A stretch of 64,000 bases of DNA from Picocystis sp. L7 (lineage: Eukaryota > Chlorophyta > Picocystophyceae > Picocystales > Picocystaceae): NCBI GenBank assembly GCA_020975725.1, contig QXJR01000029.1, forward strand, positions 310,001-374,000, in the 5' to 3' direction. Below are positions 1 to 9,999 of the stretch, piece by piece. A model generated the notes under the pieces. That model was not told where the DNA came from, searched no databases, and worked only from the letters and a program-made list of their open reading frames with translations. The number at the start of each line of letters is the position of its first letter. Position 1 is the first letter of the stretch. Position numbers and translations under genes: made by a program.

Positions 1-440
1 CTTTTCTAGAACCCACCATGCAGACCCAAGAAAAAAAAGAGAAAAAACACATCACTATCACAACCAACTGGTGTTTAAATCGTAACACCACCACTCCAAA
101 GAAAACTTTATCGCTTCTGCAGGTGCTTTGGGCTTCTCCCTGCGGGCGTTTGATGCGGAAACACTTTCTTCCGGGCAACGTGGCGGTTCCCTTCCTTTCC
201 AGCCTTGCCCACCGGTGGTCGCATGGCTCCTCGTTCGAACCCAACCGCCGTGCATGCATTGGAACGAGCAGGCAGTGTGTGTAACCTGCCCATGTGCTGC
301 TCCGTCGTCCGTTGTGGGTATCTTGTGCCACCATCCTTCCTGGAAGAGGACCATCTGGTGCGGCATGTCCATCGGACCGAACACGTCGGTTCGTGCTGCG
401 CCGCCTGATCGAGGCGTGCGCGCGTGTTCGATCCGTGAGC
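1..440. other. 5' edge, no gene recognised
   Basis: This stretch precedes the TcdA-like gene. Open frames exist on both strands but none resembles a protein family, and they overlap each other antisense. An A-rich patch lies near base 30-50. It probably holds the promoter and 5' UTR of the downstream gene, but no specific element can be named. Confidence 0.4.
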
Positions 441-1775
441 ATGTCCCGCTGGTCTTCCTTGGCCTTGGCGTTCGGCTGTGGCGTGGCCGCAGGGACGGTC
501 CTGCTGGTGGCGCACCGTCGACGTCGCGACGGGCACGAAGCGGTGCGCCACGTCCACGCGAGTGCCGAAGCGCCGGTGTTGGGTTCGGACACCGTCCTGT
601 CGGATCCCATCCTGTGCGAACACTTGGCGCGTTGCACGGCTTTCGTAGGCGAAGACGTCCAGCGGCGATTGGCCGATGCCTTCGTGGTGGTGGTGGGATT
701 GGGAGGTGTCGGAAGCCATGCGGCACAGGCGCTGTTGCGCTCTGGCGTCGGTCGCCTGCGCCTGGTGGATTTCGATCAGGTGTCGCTGTCCTCGCTCAAT
801 CGACATGCATTGGCCACCAGAAAGGACGTAGGCAATGCAAAGGCGGTGGTGCTGAAGGAGCACTTCGAACGCATCCTGCCAGAAGCGCAGGTGGAAGCGA
901 TGGTGTCGCTCTACGACGCCACGACGAGAGAAGCAGTGCTCGCAGGCGCACCGGATTTCGTGCTGGATTGCATCGACCACGTGGAGACGAAAGCCGACCT
1001 GCTGGCCACCTGCGTGTCGCGTGGATTACCAGTGGTCTCGGCGTGCGGTGCAGGCGCCAGGACAGATCCCACACGCGTGAGGATGGCGGACATCGCCGAA
1101 TGCGCCGCGGATCCACTGGCTAGGGCCGTGCGACACCGACTGCGCTTCCACCACGGCATCAAGGAAGGCGTGACCGTCGTCTTCACCAACGAAAAGCCGC
1201 AAGTGTCGCTCGTGCCGATCCCAGACGGAGCAACGGAAGATCCCCGGCAGCTGCAGGTGATGCCGACGTTTCGAGTGCGGGCCATGCCCGTGCTGGCTCC
1301 GGTTCCTGCCACCTTCGGGTTGACCTGTGCAGCACATGTGCTGTGCCATTTGGCAGGATTGAATCTGCATCCCACCCCACCGCTGGTGCTGAGAGATCCC
1401 CAGTACGAGAGGTTGTGGAATCGATTGCTCGATCGTGAAGAAGAAAGGTTTGGAAACCTGGACGGACTGGCCTGTGACAAGGACGAATTGGCCTATGCAG
1501 CGCTAGAGCTGTGGAGAGGTGCAAGTGCACGCATGGGTTCTCTCAAAGCTGCTAGCAGGGACAAGGGGACGTATCGAGACACCACCAATCTAACCTTCAC
1601 CAGGTGGGATGCAGGAAAGGTTGCCCGTGTGGACAATTTGGTACTCCTGACGGTACCGGAGGCAGATGCGCATGACAAGACATCGCTGCACAAGGTTCGC
1701 GAACGCGAACCCGAATGGTCCAAGGCAGTGGAGCAAATCCTGGAACGAGCCAAGCAATGCTACTCGTTTGCGTGA
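441..1775 (+). CDS. TcdA/CsdL-type E1-like protein (tRNA threonylcarbamoyladenosine dehydratase)
   Basis: The 444-residue product has the Rossmann-type adenylating fold of ubiquitin-E1-like enzymes. The nucleotide loop GLGGVGSHAAQALLRSGVG sits near residue 82 and is followed by LVDFDQVSLSSLNRH, the family's usual continuation. Tcd/CsdL proteins use ATP to cyclise the t6A side chain at tRNA position 37. A short hydrophobic segment near the N-terminus (SSLALAFGCGVAAGTVLLVA), then an Arg cluster, resembles the membrane anchor of the yeast mitochondrial Tcd1/Tcd2 proteins. A mitochondrial outer-membrane location is therefore inferred. I chose the ATG at 441 because it gives this anchor; the frame is open further upstream without homology. 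No intron is needed. It converges on the PHOX gene, with about 120 bp between the two stop codons. Confidence 0.85.
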   Translation: MSRWSSLALAFGCGVAAGTVLLVAHRRRRDGHEAVRHVHASAEAPVLGSDTVLSDPILCEHLARCTAFVGEDVQRRLADAFVVVVGLGGVGSHAAQALLRSGVGRLRLVDFDQVSLSSLNRHALATRKDVGNAKAVVLKEHFERILPEAQVEAMVSLYDATTREAVLAGAPDFVLDCIDHVETKADLLATCVSRGLPVVSACGAGARTDPTRVRMADIAECAADPLARAVRHRLRFHHGIKEGVTVVFTNEKPQVSLVPIPDGATEDPRQLQVMPTFRVRAMPVLAPVPATFGLTCAAHVLCHLAGLNLHPTPPLVLRDPQYERLWNRLLDREEERFGNLDGLACDKDELAYAALELWRGASARMGSLKAASRDKGTYRDTTNLTFTRWDAGKVARVDNLVLLTVPEADAHDKTSLHKVREREPEWSKAVEQILERAKQCYSFA

Positions 1776-1898
1776 CAGCTAAACAATGGTGCGACAAATG
1801 CGGGTGCGGGAATAAAAATAGGCAACCCTTTATTGCAAACTCGACACCAGCGACAACGTGCCCAAAAACAGTGTCGTATTCACGCCCAAATCCTCAGC

Positions 1899-3697
1899 CT
1901 ATGACGAAGCCGCGGCCACCTTGTTCTGTGAATGGTTCTCAATCGCAGAGTTTATGTCGTTCTGGTCACAACCAGCCTCCTTGAACTTCTCGATTGATGA
2001 TTCAAAGAGTACCTTCCATTCCTTGCCCAAGGCACCCAGGATCTGGGATTGCTCGTACAGCACGTTGCCCCACATCACCAAACCGTGTGAAGCAACCGAC
2101 GGATCCTCTGCCTTTGCATCGTCAACGCTGTCATTCTCTTTTGCCTCCTCCGCCGAACTGCATGCTTTGTCCAATGCGATTGCTTCTTGGAACTTCTGAA
2201 TGGCCTTCTCGAAAAGGGCGTTGATATCGGCCTCTGCCTCCTGCAGTTTTTCCTTTTCTGACCGCCCATCGTCCTTAGCCAGCACTTCCGTTTGTTTGAG
2301 TTTAGCTTCTTCAAAGTACACTTGGCCGATCCCAAGAACCGCATCCTGGAAGTCTGCTTTCACGCCCAGCGCCTCCACGTACTTCTCCTCGGCCAATGCA
2401 AAGTATTTCCAGGCATCGGCGTAAGAAGCCTTTGTCGACCCTTTCAATGTACTATCTACATCCAGTATGCGCCTCGCACGGCAGATGTGTACGTTTCCCC
2501 AATTGAAGAGGCCCGAGGCTGCCACGTCCTGGAACTTTCCTGCTGCTTGGTCAAGCAGTGCATTTGCTTCTTCCATCCTCAATGCTGAATCAAGGGCTGA
2601 ATTGCACTTTTCCCATCCTTCATTGTGTAGGTCCACGTGGCCATCTGGGTCAATCCCCAACTGTTGGCGGAAAAGGCCGGCGAAATCAATGAGCCAGTCA
2701 TCCAGCTCGTACACTTCTGTTCCGTTCTCACCTTCGGGGACCTCGTCGCTTGGAGGCAAGGGAACCTCCCTTTCTGGACATTTGAATAGGTACAGGGTTG
2801 GCTTCTTGCCATCCTTGCTCTTTGGGGCGGGGAGGCTGCCTCCTCCGAGACCGGCGGCCTTTTTGGCAGGTCCCTTATCTTGTGAGACAGCGTACGCCGC
2901 CGCAACATCTTCCTTGCAGGTGATGGTGATCATGCTGGAGTCCTTCGCCTTGTACTTTGCACAAAACGGGTAGTGGCCAATGTAAAGGTTCCTCAGCTCT
3001 TTCAGCAATCCATAGTAGGTGATCCCTGCTGGCACGGTGAGCATTCGAATGTCGTCGTCCAGAACACACCGGAACTTGACCGTGTTCAGGCTTTCCTTGG
3101 GCTTGACGGCCCCTTGCTGAGCCCTAGATTTCTGCATTTGGGCCCTGGCTTGCACCGCCCTTTGCATGAGGAGATGGTCGCGCAGCCTTTTGGCGGTGTC
3201 TTTGACTTCCTTTTCCACATTGTCTCCCTGCTCTTTCTCGACGGCTTCGATGTCCACCAGCGCCCTCTCGAAGTCTCCTACGGACTCGTACGCCTTGGCG
3301 CGTCTCCTCAACGCCTTGGGATGTTTCGGATTGAGTTGCAGCGCTTTGTTGCACTCCAGTACGGCGGGCCCGTATTTCTTCTCCCGGAGGAAACAAGCGG
3401 CTCGGTTGCTATCCATCAGGGCACTTTCGTCAGTTGTTTTCGTTCCTCGCGTACGGCCTGGTCGATCTCTCGTGTTCGAGCCGATGATCGTCTCGTCTGA
3501 CCGCACCTGTAGATCGCGGTTCTCTCCTGCGCGTCTTCGGGAAGCATCGCGAGCGCCTTGGCGTACTGCTCCAGTGCGCGTTTGGTCTCCTTCTGGGCGA
3601 AGAGTCGGTTCCCTTCGTCGCGCAGCTTGCTCGCCCTTTCGGATGCGCCCTCGGTTCCCTCCTGCGTTCCTCCACGCTTGTGGGACGTCTTGGCCAT
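1899..3697 (-). CDS. TPR-PB1 domain protein of the PHOX/CLMP1 family
   Basis: Two exons: 3697-3507 and 3408-1899, with a 98-bp intron at 3409-3506 (donor GTGCGG, branch-like ACTGAC, acceptor TAG). Splicing restores the first TPR across the junction (AIY then SNRAACF); without it the frames do not join. The 566-residue product has N-terminal TPRs (about residues 20-140), a PB1 domain (VKFRCVLDDDIRMLTVP onward) and a long alpha-helical, TPR-like C-terminal half containing WGNVHICRA and WGNVLYEQS. This order matches plant PHOX proteins and CLMP1, which are Hsp90-linked co-chaperones; CLMP1 affects chloroplast positioning. The function here is inferred from the family. I took ATG 3697 (MAKTSHKRGG, good context); an in-frame ATG lies at 3730. 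The 5' side is only about 200 bp from the left end of a large transposon, so that insertion may sit in its promoter. Confidence 0.8.
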
Positions 3698-3898
3698 GGC
3701 GAAGGATGCTTTGGCGACGAGAGAGGACATGCGGATGCGATGGAACACGTCGCGCGAATGGTCGAAATGGACGTGGCGAAGGGGGAGGGAGCCCACCTGC
3801 TGCCCAGGGGGCGGGCATCGAGACTCCCCACGAGGAGGGTGGGAGGGAGAGGGGGGTCGATTTGGAGGGGGGAAGGGTCCCTCCGGAAGAGGCGATCC

Positions 3899-3907
3899 CC
3901 CCGGGTG
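3899..3907. repeat. Left copy of candidate target-site duplication
   Basis: The 9-mer ccccgggtg lies immediately outside the left inverted repeat of the 10.6-kb transposon. The same 9-mer lies immediately outside the right repeat at 14491-14499. The left copy is preceded by two extra C's. Zisupton-like (KDZ) elements are reported to make duplications of about this size, so it is a plausible TSD, though its C-run lowers its weight. Confidence 0.55.
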
Positions 3908-4508
3908 CAACTAGGCTTGGTCCATTTTTTCGTGCTGTTTGGAAGCATCTTGGCCTGAGGGATCGTGGGGCGAACCATTCCCCAGATAGGGGTAAATGGG
4001 ACATCGATCCCGTTGCTCCCCGGTCCCGTTTCGGATGGGCAAATGGGCCCCCTCTTTCTCTCCCTGTCTCTCCTCTCTCTCAAACCCACACAATCGTACA
4101 GCCGGGACATCCAGGCGACTGGACGACGTGCAGGACGAACGTCGGTGGCAGCGCGTGTCCATGCGCACCAGGGACGGAGCCAAGGAAGGTCGAAACGCGA
4201 CATCCGAAGCGTGGAAACAGATGCGAAGGGAATGGAAGGAGAAAAGTGGAGAGGAAAAGAGGACGGGAGCCGCGACGCCGCGACGTGGTCGAATCTTGCC
4301 TGGACGACACTGCGAGGAGGACGAGGGGCTGGCGAAGCAAACAAGGGTGCGTCACCAGTCTTCCTGACACGCAAAAGTATCAGGAAGAATGGTCACGTAG
4401 ACTAGGGGGGACTCGCGCGAAACGTGTTGACGTGATGGAAGGATGGGAGGGGAGAGCCCATCCTGGGACTGCGGATGAAAAAAAAAACTGGCAGGTTACA
4501 TGATGCAT
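3908..4508 (+). repeat. Left terminal inverted repeat of the KDZ element
   Basis: About 600 bp, matching the reverse complement of 13891-14490 with only scattered differences. Examples are a G/A change beside the GGGATCGT motif, a G/A change beside the inner poly-A tract, and the tract's length. The outer end reads AGGCTTGGTCCATTTTTTCG; the inner end is GGTTACATGATGCAT. Confidence 0.9.
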
Positions 4509-4583
4509 AGGTTGGGCAATGGAGAAAACTGCAATATGGTACACTCTAAAATGGGTGGTATGTCTATTGAAATTTGGGATCCA

Positions 4584-7442
4584 TCAGAGCTCCCTCAACC
4601 TTTGTTGCTTCTTGGCATTCCAATACAGAGCTTGAGCGCAAATCAAGGTAACATATCCAACTTGGGAGCTGAACATCATGCTGTTTTGCCGGCACCGAAC
4701 AGAAGCATTGAATTGCTCACTTAGAGGACCATTGATGCTTTTGTTGTGTTTGGAATTGTAGTGCTCAGGAGCAGTCGTATGATTTCTGTGGTGCATTTGA
4801 TCTTGATAGTAGCGAGTCCTCCCGAAAAAGGACGGCTCACGGAGGCTGGCTGCCAACTCAAGTTCCTTGCCATTGTCATACACAATTTCTTCAGGTGCAT
4901 GCTGGAAGAAGGCATAGAGGTACTCCACAATCTCAATTGTACTCTCCGCATTCTTCTCGTTGATGACATGGAACCCCACAACATTTTCACACCCTCCACA
5001 AAGGTAATAAACGAGACCAGGGGTGAAGCTGAAGCTTCTTGCATGCTCTTTCTCTGGTTCGACCGCACTATCTCTTCCATATTGTCTCGCTGATCTTACC
5101 CGTCTTTTTCTTGGCCCCATGGCTCCTACCTTTGTCATTAAGTGTAGGTTTGAAGTACCCTCAAAAGAGTCCAAGTATGTTGAATGAGACCTACCCTCTC
5201 CAGTCTCAACAAGACGCTCTTCAACTGTGCTTCGTTCTACCCGCAGAAGCAAATACTTTAAGAAGGGGTACAGTTGCTCTTCTTCTGTGAGCTTCATCAG
5301 AAATTGCATAGATATACCCAAGAATCTACTGCTTGAAAAAATTCTAGCAACCAATGGATCCGTGGCCTCGCACATGGACTCCATGGCACAAATTTTCTCC
5401 AATATCTTGCGGCAATCTAGAGGTATGAGCGAGTTTAATGGGTAATGCGATCCAACGGCCATTCCTAACTCTCTGAGGTCCCTCACTAGGTGCCAAAGGT
5501 GAAATTTATCCTCCACAAGGCACCCATCCAAGAGCAATATTTGTAGTTGCCAAGGACATTGAAGTCTCAACTCCAAAACATCTCGATGCTCAAGTCCACT
5601 AGTCGCAAGCTTCCATAGCAAATCTCTGGCCTTTTTGTGTAAGTAATTTTGCGTGAATGGCTTCACGAAGGTTGGGTTTCTGCAATTCAACCATGGTTGG
5701 TCAAATCTTGCAGCCCGCCTTTTCACGCCTAAAACCAACCCATCAATGTGAATTCTTTTGCAATTCTTGTCGTCTTGGCAAACGCATTCAAATGGGCAAT
5801 ACTTGTCTATGTCAATGGATGCTATCAAACCTCGCATAGCCTGGCGAAAGCTGTCTCTTGACGCCTTGATCAATAGCCTTGGGTTCAGGCCTGCAGAAGG
5901 AGATGAGTATTGACCTTGTCTCACGAGCGTTGTCAACAAGCTTATGAACGAATGTTTTGTCTCCGAGAAGGAATTCCAGCAAAGCATTAGGTCACGCACC
6001 AAATATACGTACTGATGATAGCTGACACTCTCTCGTGCACTGCTCTTGGGAACGAAAAACAAGCCACAAGCCCTCGGGTCGCAAGCACATGTAGGACAAA
6101 CCCGAGCTCCTTGTAGTTGCACAATCCCGTATTGGCTCACAATTAGAAAATCATTTTTCGGCTCAAAGGATGAGGTTTGGCACCTTGAACAAACGGTTGA
6201 GTCCATAACCTCTCCAAAGCAATTGTCCATATTCAATGCCAGGGTCTCGCGGTGCTCGCGAATGCTTTCAGCCATAACCCTACTTACTGCTTCTGTTATT
6301 TCGTGCATACCAATCGCGACCTCCGTTTGTGTTGAATAGAAAAAATTTCCAAGTTGTCTCCTTTTGAAAATCATCTCCAGCTTTGCAAATTGTTCAACTT
6401 CATTTGCTCGTGTATCCATCGCAGGATCGTTTGGTTCATATGCGCCGTTATCTAGGAGGATGTCTGTGCAACAACGGCTAGCACATTTTGCATGCACACA
6501 TGTGCTTGTGTGCCTCTTGCAAGTCAAGCAGATCTCTTGTCCACGTGTCCCATATTGCCTTGTTAGTCCCCAAGCATGTGCGTTCTCTTTCAACCCACAA
6601 CAAACTGCCTTGAATGCAAGTCCATTCTCCTCTAGCTCAAACTCGAAAGCAATGCCAGCCATCGTTCTCCATTGCTCTAGATGTGCTTCGTCGATGGTAG
6701 ACTTGCCCAAAGGTCTAGATGTCATGTCATGCACAATATCTTCTACTTCATCTATTCCTAATCCATCACTAAGCATTGTCATCGCACGTTTGAATGGAAT
6801 CTCTACGTGAAGAATGCGAGGGAATACGCGCATCAAGCTCTGGGCACAAGAGCACAATTTCCCGATACCACGGGTCGCCATGTCCATGTGTGCCCAATCG
6901 CTTCCCTGACAACCATCAACACTGCAATGGCTCATCAACATACCATCTACTTTCTTCAAGCTACACACTCCCATTGGCGACACTGTACGATTGCCCATCA
7001 AACCCACCACGACAAACACCACCTCATCCATGCCTCTATATATTGTCGCCACACCATTTGTGGAGAGATACGATTGAAAAAAAAGTTGTGGATGCGACCA
7101 TGCAGTCAAGTCATCCTCCAATTGCACATCAAGAAGCTCAATACCCACATGTTCATCTCGACTATCACTCTCGTGATCAACCACCAATTGTGTTGGAGTG
7201 GATCCTTCGGGCACATCCAAGTCCTTTTTTTCACCTTGAAGTGCCGGACTCGCATTCTTGGGTCTTTTACTTATATTGACTCTAGCAACATATCTCTTCC
7301 TTTGTGACTTCTTGAATCCAAGGTGCTTTGGCATGGTTGAAGGGTAGGAAGCAAACGTCTCAACCCAAGCAATAACCCCGTTGAAGTAACCTCCTACAAC
7401 AAAAGAGCAGCCAAGAATTAGTACAACACCACGCTCCTTCAT
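4584..7442 (-). CDS. KDZ (Kyakuja-Dileera-Zisupton) superfamily transposase
   Basis: An intact 952-residue ORF. The C-terminal third shows the KDZ catalytic signature in order: FTPGLVYYLCGG (YxCxHG-like strand), GFHVINEKNAEST, the acidic box EEIVYDNGKELE (usually YDnaC), then DQMHHRNHT (D/H motif), then GPLSEQFNASVR, the usual E-Q-N-S motif. Upstream are Cys/His-rich clusters (HCSVDGCQ, CCGLKENAHAW, CLTCKRHTSTCVHAKC, CSRCQTSSF, CPTCACDPRACG and CVCQDDKNC), as expected of CxC zinc modules fused to KDZ transposases. The family mobilises DNA by a DDE-type RNase H-like mechanism; that is family knowledge. The ATG at 7442 opens the frame, but MPKHLGFKKSQRKRYV at 7334 is a very natural basic N-terminus and may be the true start. 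In the usual YDnaCnL box the Cys position is Lys here. It lies about 75 bp inside the left TIR. Confidence 0.8.
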   Translation of the reverse strand: MKERGVVLILGCSFVVGGYFNGVIAWVETFASYPSTMPKHLGFKKSQRKRYVARVNISKRPKNASPALQGEKKDLDVPEGSTPTQLVVDHESDSRDEHVGIELLDVQLEDDLTAWSHPQLFFQSYLSTNGVATIYRGMDEVVFVVVGLMGNRTVSPMGVCSLKKVDGMLMSHCSVDGCQGSDWAHMDMATRGIGKLCSCAQSLMRVFPRILHVEIPFKRAMTMLSDGLGIDEVEDIVHDMTSRPLGKSTIDEAHLEQWRTMAGIAFEFELEENGLAFKAVCCGLKENAHAWGLTRQYGTRGQEICLTCKRHTSTCVHAKCASRCCTDILLDNGAYEPNDPAMDTRANEVEQFAKLEMIFKRRQLGNFFYSTQTEVAIGMHEITEAVSRVMAESIREHRETLALNMDNCFGEVMDSTVCSRCQTSSFEPKNDFLIVSQYGIVQLQGARVCPTCACDPRACGLFFVPKSSARESVSYHQYVYLVRDLMLCWNSFSETKHSFISLLTTLVRQGQYSSPSAGLNPRLLIKASRDSFRQAMRGLIASIDIDKYCPFECVCQDDKNCKRIHIDGLVLGVKRRAARFDQPWLNCRNPTFVKPFTQNYLHKKARDLLWKLATSGLEHRDVLELRLQCPWQLQILLLDGCLVEDKFHLWHLVRDLRELGMAVGSHYPLNSLIPLDCRKILEKICAMESMCEATDPLVARIFSSSRFLGISMQFLMKLTEEEQLYPFLKYLLLRVERSTVEERLVETGEGRSHSTYLDSFEGTSNLHLMTKVGAMGPRKRRVRSARQYGRDSAVEPEKEHARSFSFTPGLVYYLCGGCENVVGFHVINEKNAESTIEIVEYLYAFFQHAPEEIVYDNGKELELAASLREPSFFGRTRYYQDQMHHRNHTTAPEHYNSKHNKSINGPLSEQFNASVRCRQNSMMFSSQVGYVTLICAQALYWNAKKQQRLREL

Positions 7443-8140
7443 TGTCAGATCTACCACGCCATCCCCGTCGAATTCTTTTCCGAATACTTTTCAATATTCA
7501 TGCAACGGACTGGGCAATGTTGACCCCTTCAAGGAAGGTTACTTCCTCAAGCGCTCATCAACAACCTATGGCGTGCGGCACTCATTTGTCCCGTTCTCTC
7601 GTGCAAACTAAGGACACTGTTTGAAACTCCTCGCACTCACCGTCGTCTGTTCGTCTCAGCGCGGTATTGTGTCCGCCGTCCGCCGTCCGCCGCCCGCCGT
7701 CCGCAACCGTTGTTGTGGGACCGGAGCCGGGGTCCCGAGAGGAAACCAACGCTTTGCTACAGGGGCGGTATCGTCCGTTCGTCGTTCCGAAAGGAGCGGG
7801 ATCGCCTCGCGTCCACGTCGCGGAAACGTCGACGCACGGTGATCTTAGGCGTCGCGATCGAATGGCCTTAGTACAGTAGATCCCGTGGTGTTGTGAACGA
7901 CGTGACGATGGCGTTTAGGCGCGTCTTCTGATGCGTCGACATGCTTCTGCACCGACGCATCGGAATCAAAACGACGCGTCGGTGCAGCAGCACGCAATCG
8001 TGCACGGAACGAGACGGTCAAGCTCAGGCGAGGTTATGTAATGCCACGTAAGAACATTACACAACGTGGTTGGTTGCATACGCCTACGCCCACGGAATGC
8101 GTCGACGTCGGGCCGCAGGTACACCGACTCGGACGTGTCA
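7443..8140. other. Transposon interior, non-coding, with a hairpin
   Basis: No gene is recognised. At 7670-7700 there is a short CCGTCCGCCG-type repeat. At 7947-7958 and 7976-7987 a perfect 12-bp stem (ctgcaccgacgc and its complement) encloses a 17-nt loop, so a strong hairpin is possible. The stretch separates the transposase 5' end from the foldback and may hold its promoter. Confidence 0.5.
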
Positions 8141-9999
8141 CTACCGGATGGCGATCGGTGAATGGATGGATCATGTAGGGTGGTAAGGTCCCAACTCACC
8201 ACAATACATCCATACGTTCGTCTTTTGAACCAGTCTACCGGATTTGGTAATCAAGTGCCTCCGGCAATGGTTCTCCCACGAGAAAACGAGGCTTTGCCTG
8301 GAATTGGCATTGCGATTTGAAATAAGTTCTTCTTGTTCCGCGTAGGTATGGTTTTCAACGATAGGCTTCATAGTTTCCATTCCTATTTCTACCGATTCCG
8401 CGGAAGAAAAGAGTGCTCGATAGCTTTCGTAGCCACCTCCGCATCTTTGCAAACATTTCAATCCCATGCACCTAAATTCACGTTGATTGGCGGTGACCAT
8501 GGACGATGGAAATAGGCAAGCATCTTTTCGGCAATGTCCTTGGCAGTAGCATCAAGACGCAGAAGACATTGACGACGGGAATTCTCACGCTTCTCCGTGC
8601 TAATTCGGTCATCCTCGAAGGGAGTAAGGTATGACCGGGAATCCATCACAGTACGTCATCGAACTTCTCCGCAACTAAGTGAAGCGGAAGTTGAATCATC
8701 GAAAAACCTTCGGTCCCAAAAAAAACAAACTTGTGGGTCCACTTCGTGTGGACCCGCCCAATCAACAGAGAGGATTACGGGGAACGTGCAAGCCATTGTG
8801 CATGTCCAAGTCCAATGTCCATACTTTTTGCGTCGTCAAGAACGCCATCTTCTTCTTCCGCACACTGTCTTCTTCAAGGGAACTAAACGCCAACATGTAA
8901 GGGAAAGGATGATGTTGGTGTATGGTTGTAGAATAGGCGTGCTAAGTACCGACAATGTGACACCACATTTATGTGAATATTTGCAGTATACGCGAGGGGA
9001 ACGAAACCATAAAGGGGTTTGCAACCATAGAGGAGGTAACTCCTACATATGCAAAGATTTTAGAGCCATACCCTTAAAAACCATACGAGTAAACCGAAAT
9101 CAATACTGGTCTTCACTAAGCTTACACGAGAGCGTTCACTTGTAAAAGCTTGGTCTCTTTGTAGTGAAGGGGCTCAAGCACGGAGGAATACCATTGGAAA
9201 CCCGTGGAGTGTAAACATACACCAACATCATCCTTTCCCTTACATGTTGGCGTTTAGTTCCCTTGAAGAAGACAGTGTGCGGAAGAAGAAGATGGCGTTC
9301 TTGACGACGCAAAAAGTATGGACATTGGACTTGGACATGCACAATGGCTTGCACGTTCCCCGTAATCCTCTCTGTTGATTGGGCGGGTCCACACGAAGTG
9401 GACCCACAAGTTTGTTTTTTTTGGGACCGAAGGTTTTTCGATGATTCAACTTCCGCTTCACTTAGTTGCGGAGAAGTTCGATGACGTACTGTGATGGATT
9501 CCCGGTCATACCTTACTCCCTTCGAGGATGACCGAATTAGCACGGAGAAGCGTGAGAATTCCCGTCGTCAATGTCTTCTGCGTCTTGATGCTACTGCCAA
9601 GGACATTGCCGAAAAGATGCTTGCCTATTTCCATCGTCCATGGTCACCGCCAATCAACGTGAATTTAGGTGCATGGGATTGAAATGTTTGCAAAGATGCG
9701 GAGGTGGCTACGAAAGCTATCGAGCACTCTTTTCTTCCGCGGAATCGGTAGAAATAGGAATGGAAACTATGAAGCCTATCGTTGAAAACCATACCTACGC
9801 GGAACAAGAAGAACTTATTTCAAATCGCAATGCCAATTCCAGGCAAAGCCTCGTTTTCTCGTGGGAGAACCATTGCCGGAGGCACTTGATTACCAAATCC
9901 GGTAGACTGGTTCAAAAGACGAACGTATGGATGTATTGTGGTGAGTTGGGACCTTACCACCCTACATGATCCATCCATTCACCGATCGCCATCCGGTAG
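8141..9999. repeat. Foldback: 784-bp inverted-repeat arms with 291-bp spacer
   Basis: Bases 8141-8924 are repeated in reverse complement at 9216-9999 with no mismatch that I noticed; both arms count to 784 bp. The outer ends read CTACCGGATGGCGATCGG. The spacer is 8925-9215. All ORFs within the arms occur twice in opposite orientation and none resembles a known protein. Flanking bases (ggacgtgtca on the left, atgagttgta on the right) do not look like a target duplication. It could be a nested foldback element or a duplication made inside the host transposon. Confidence 0.85.

Noticed and set aside
4584-7442. Retroelement or virus-like origin of the large element
   Set aside because: No reverse transcriptase, integrase, capsid or polymerase motif was seen. 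The TIRs and KDZ signature mark a plain DNA transposon.
8141-9999. CRISPR-like or tandem array
   Set aside because: The repeats are two long inverted arms, not short direct repeats with spacers. The window is eukaryotic.
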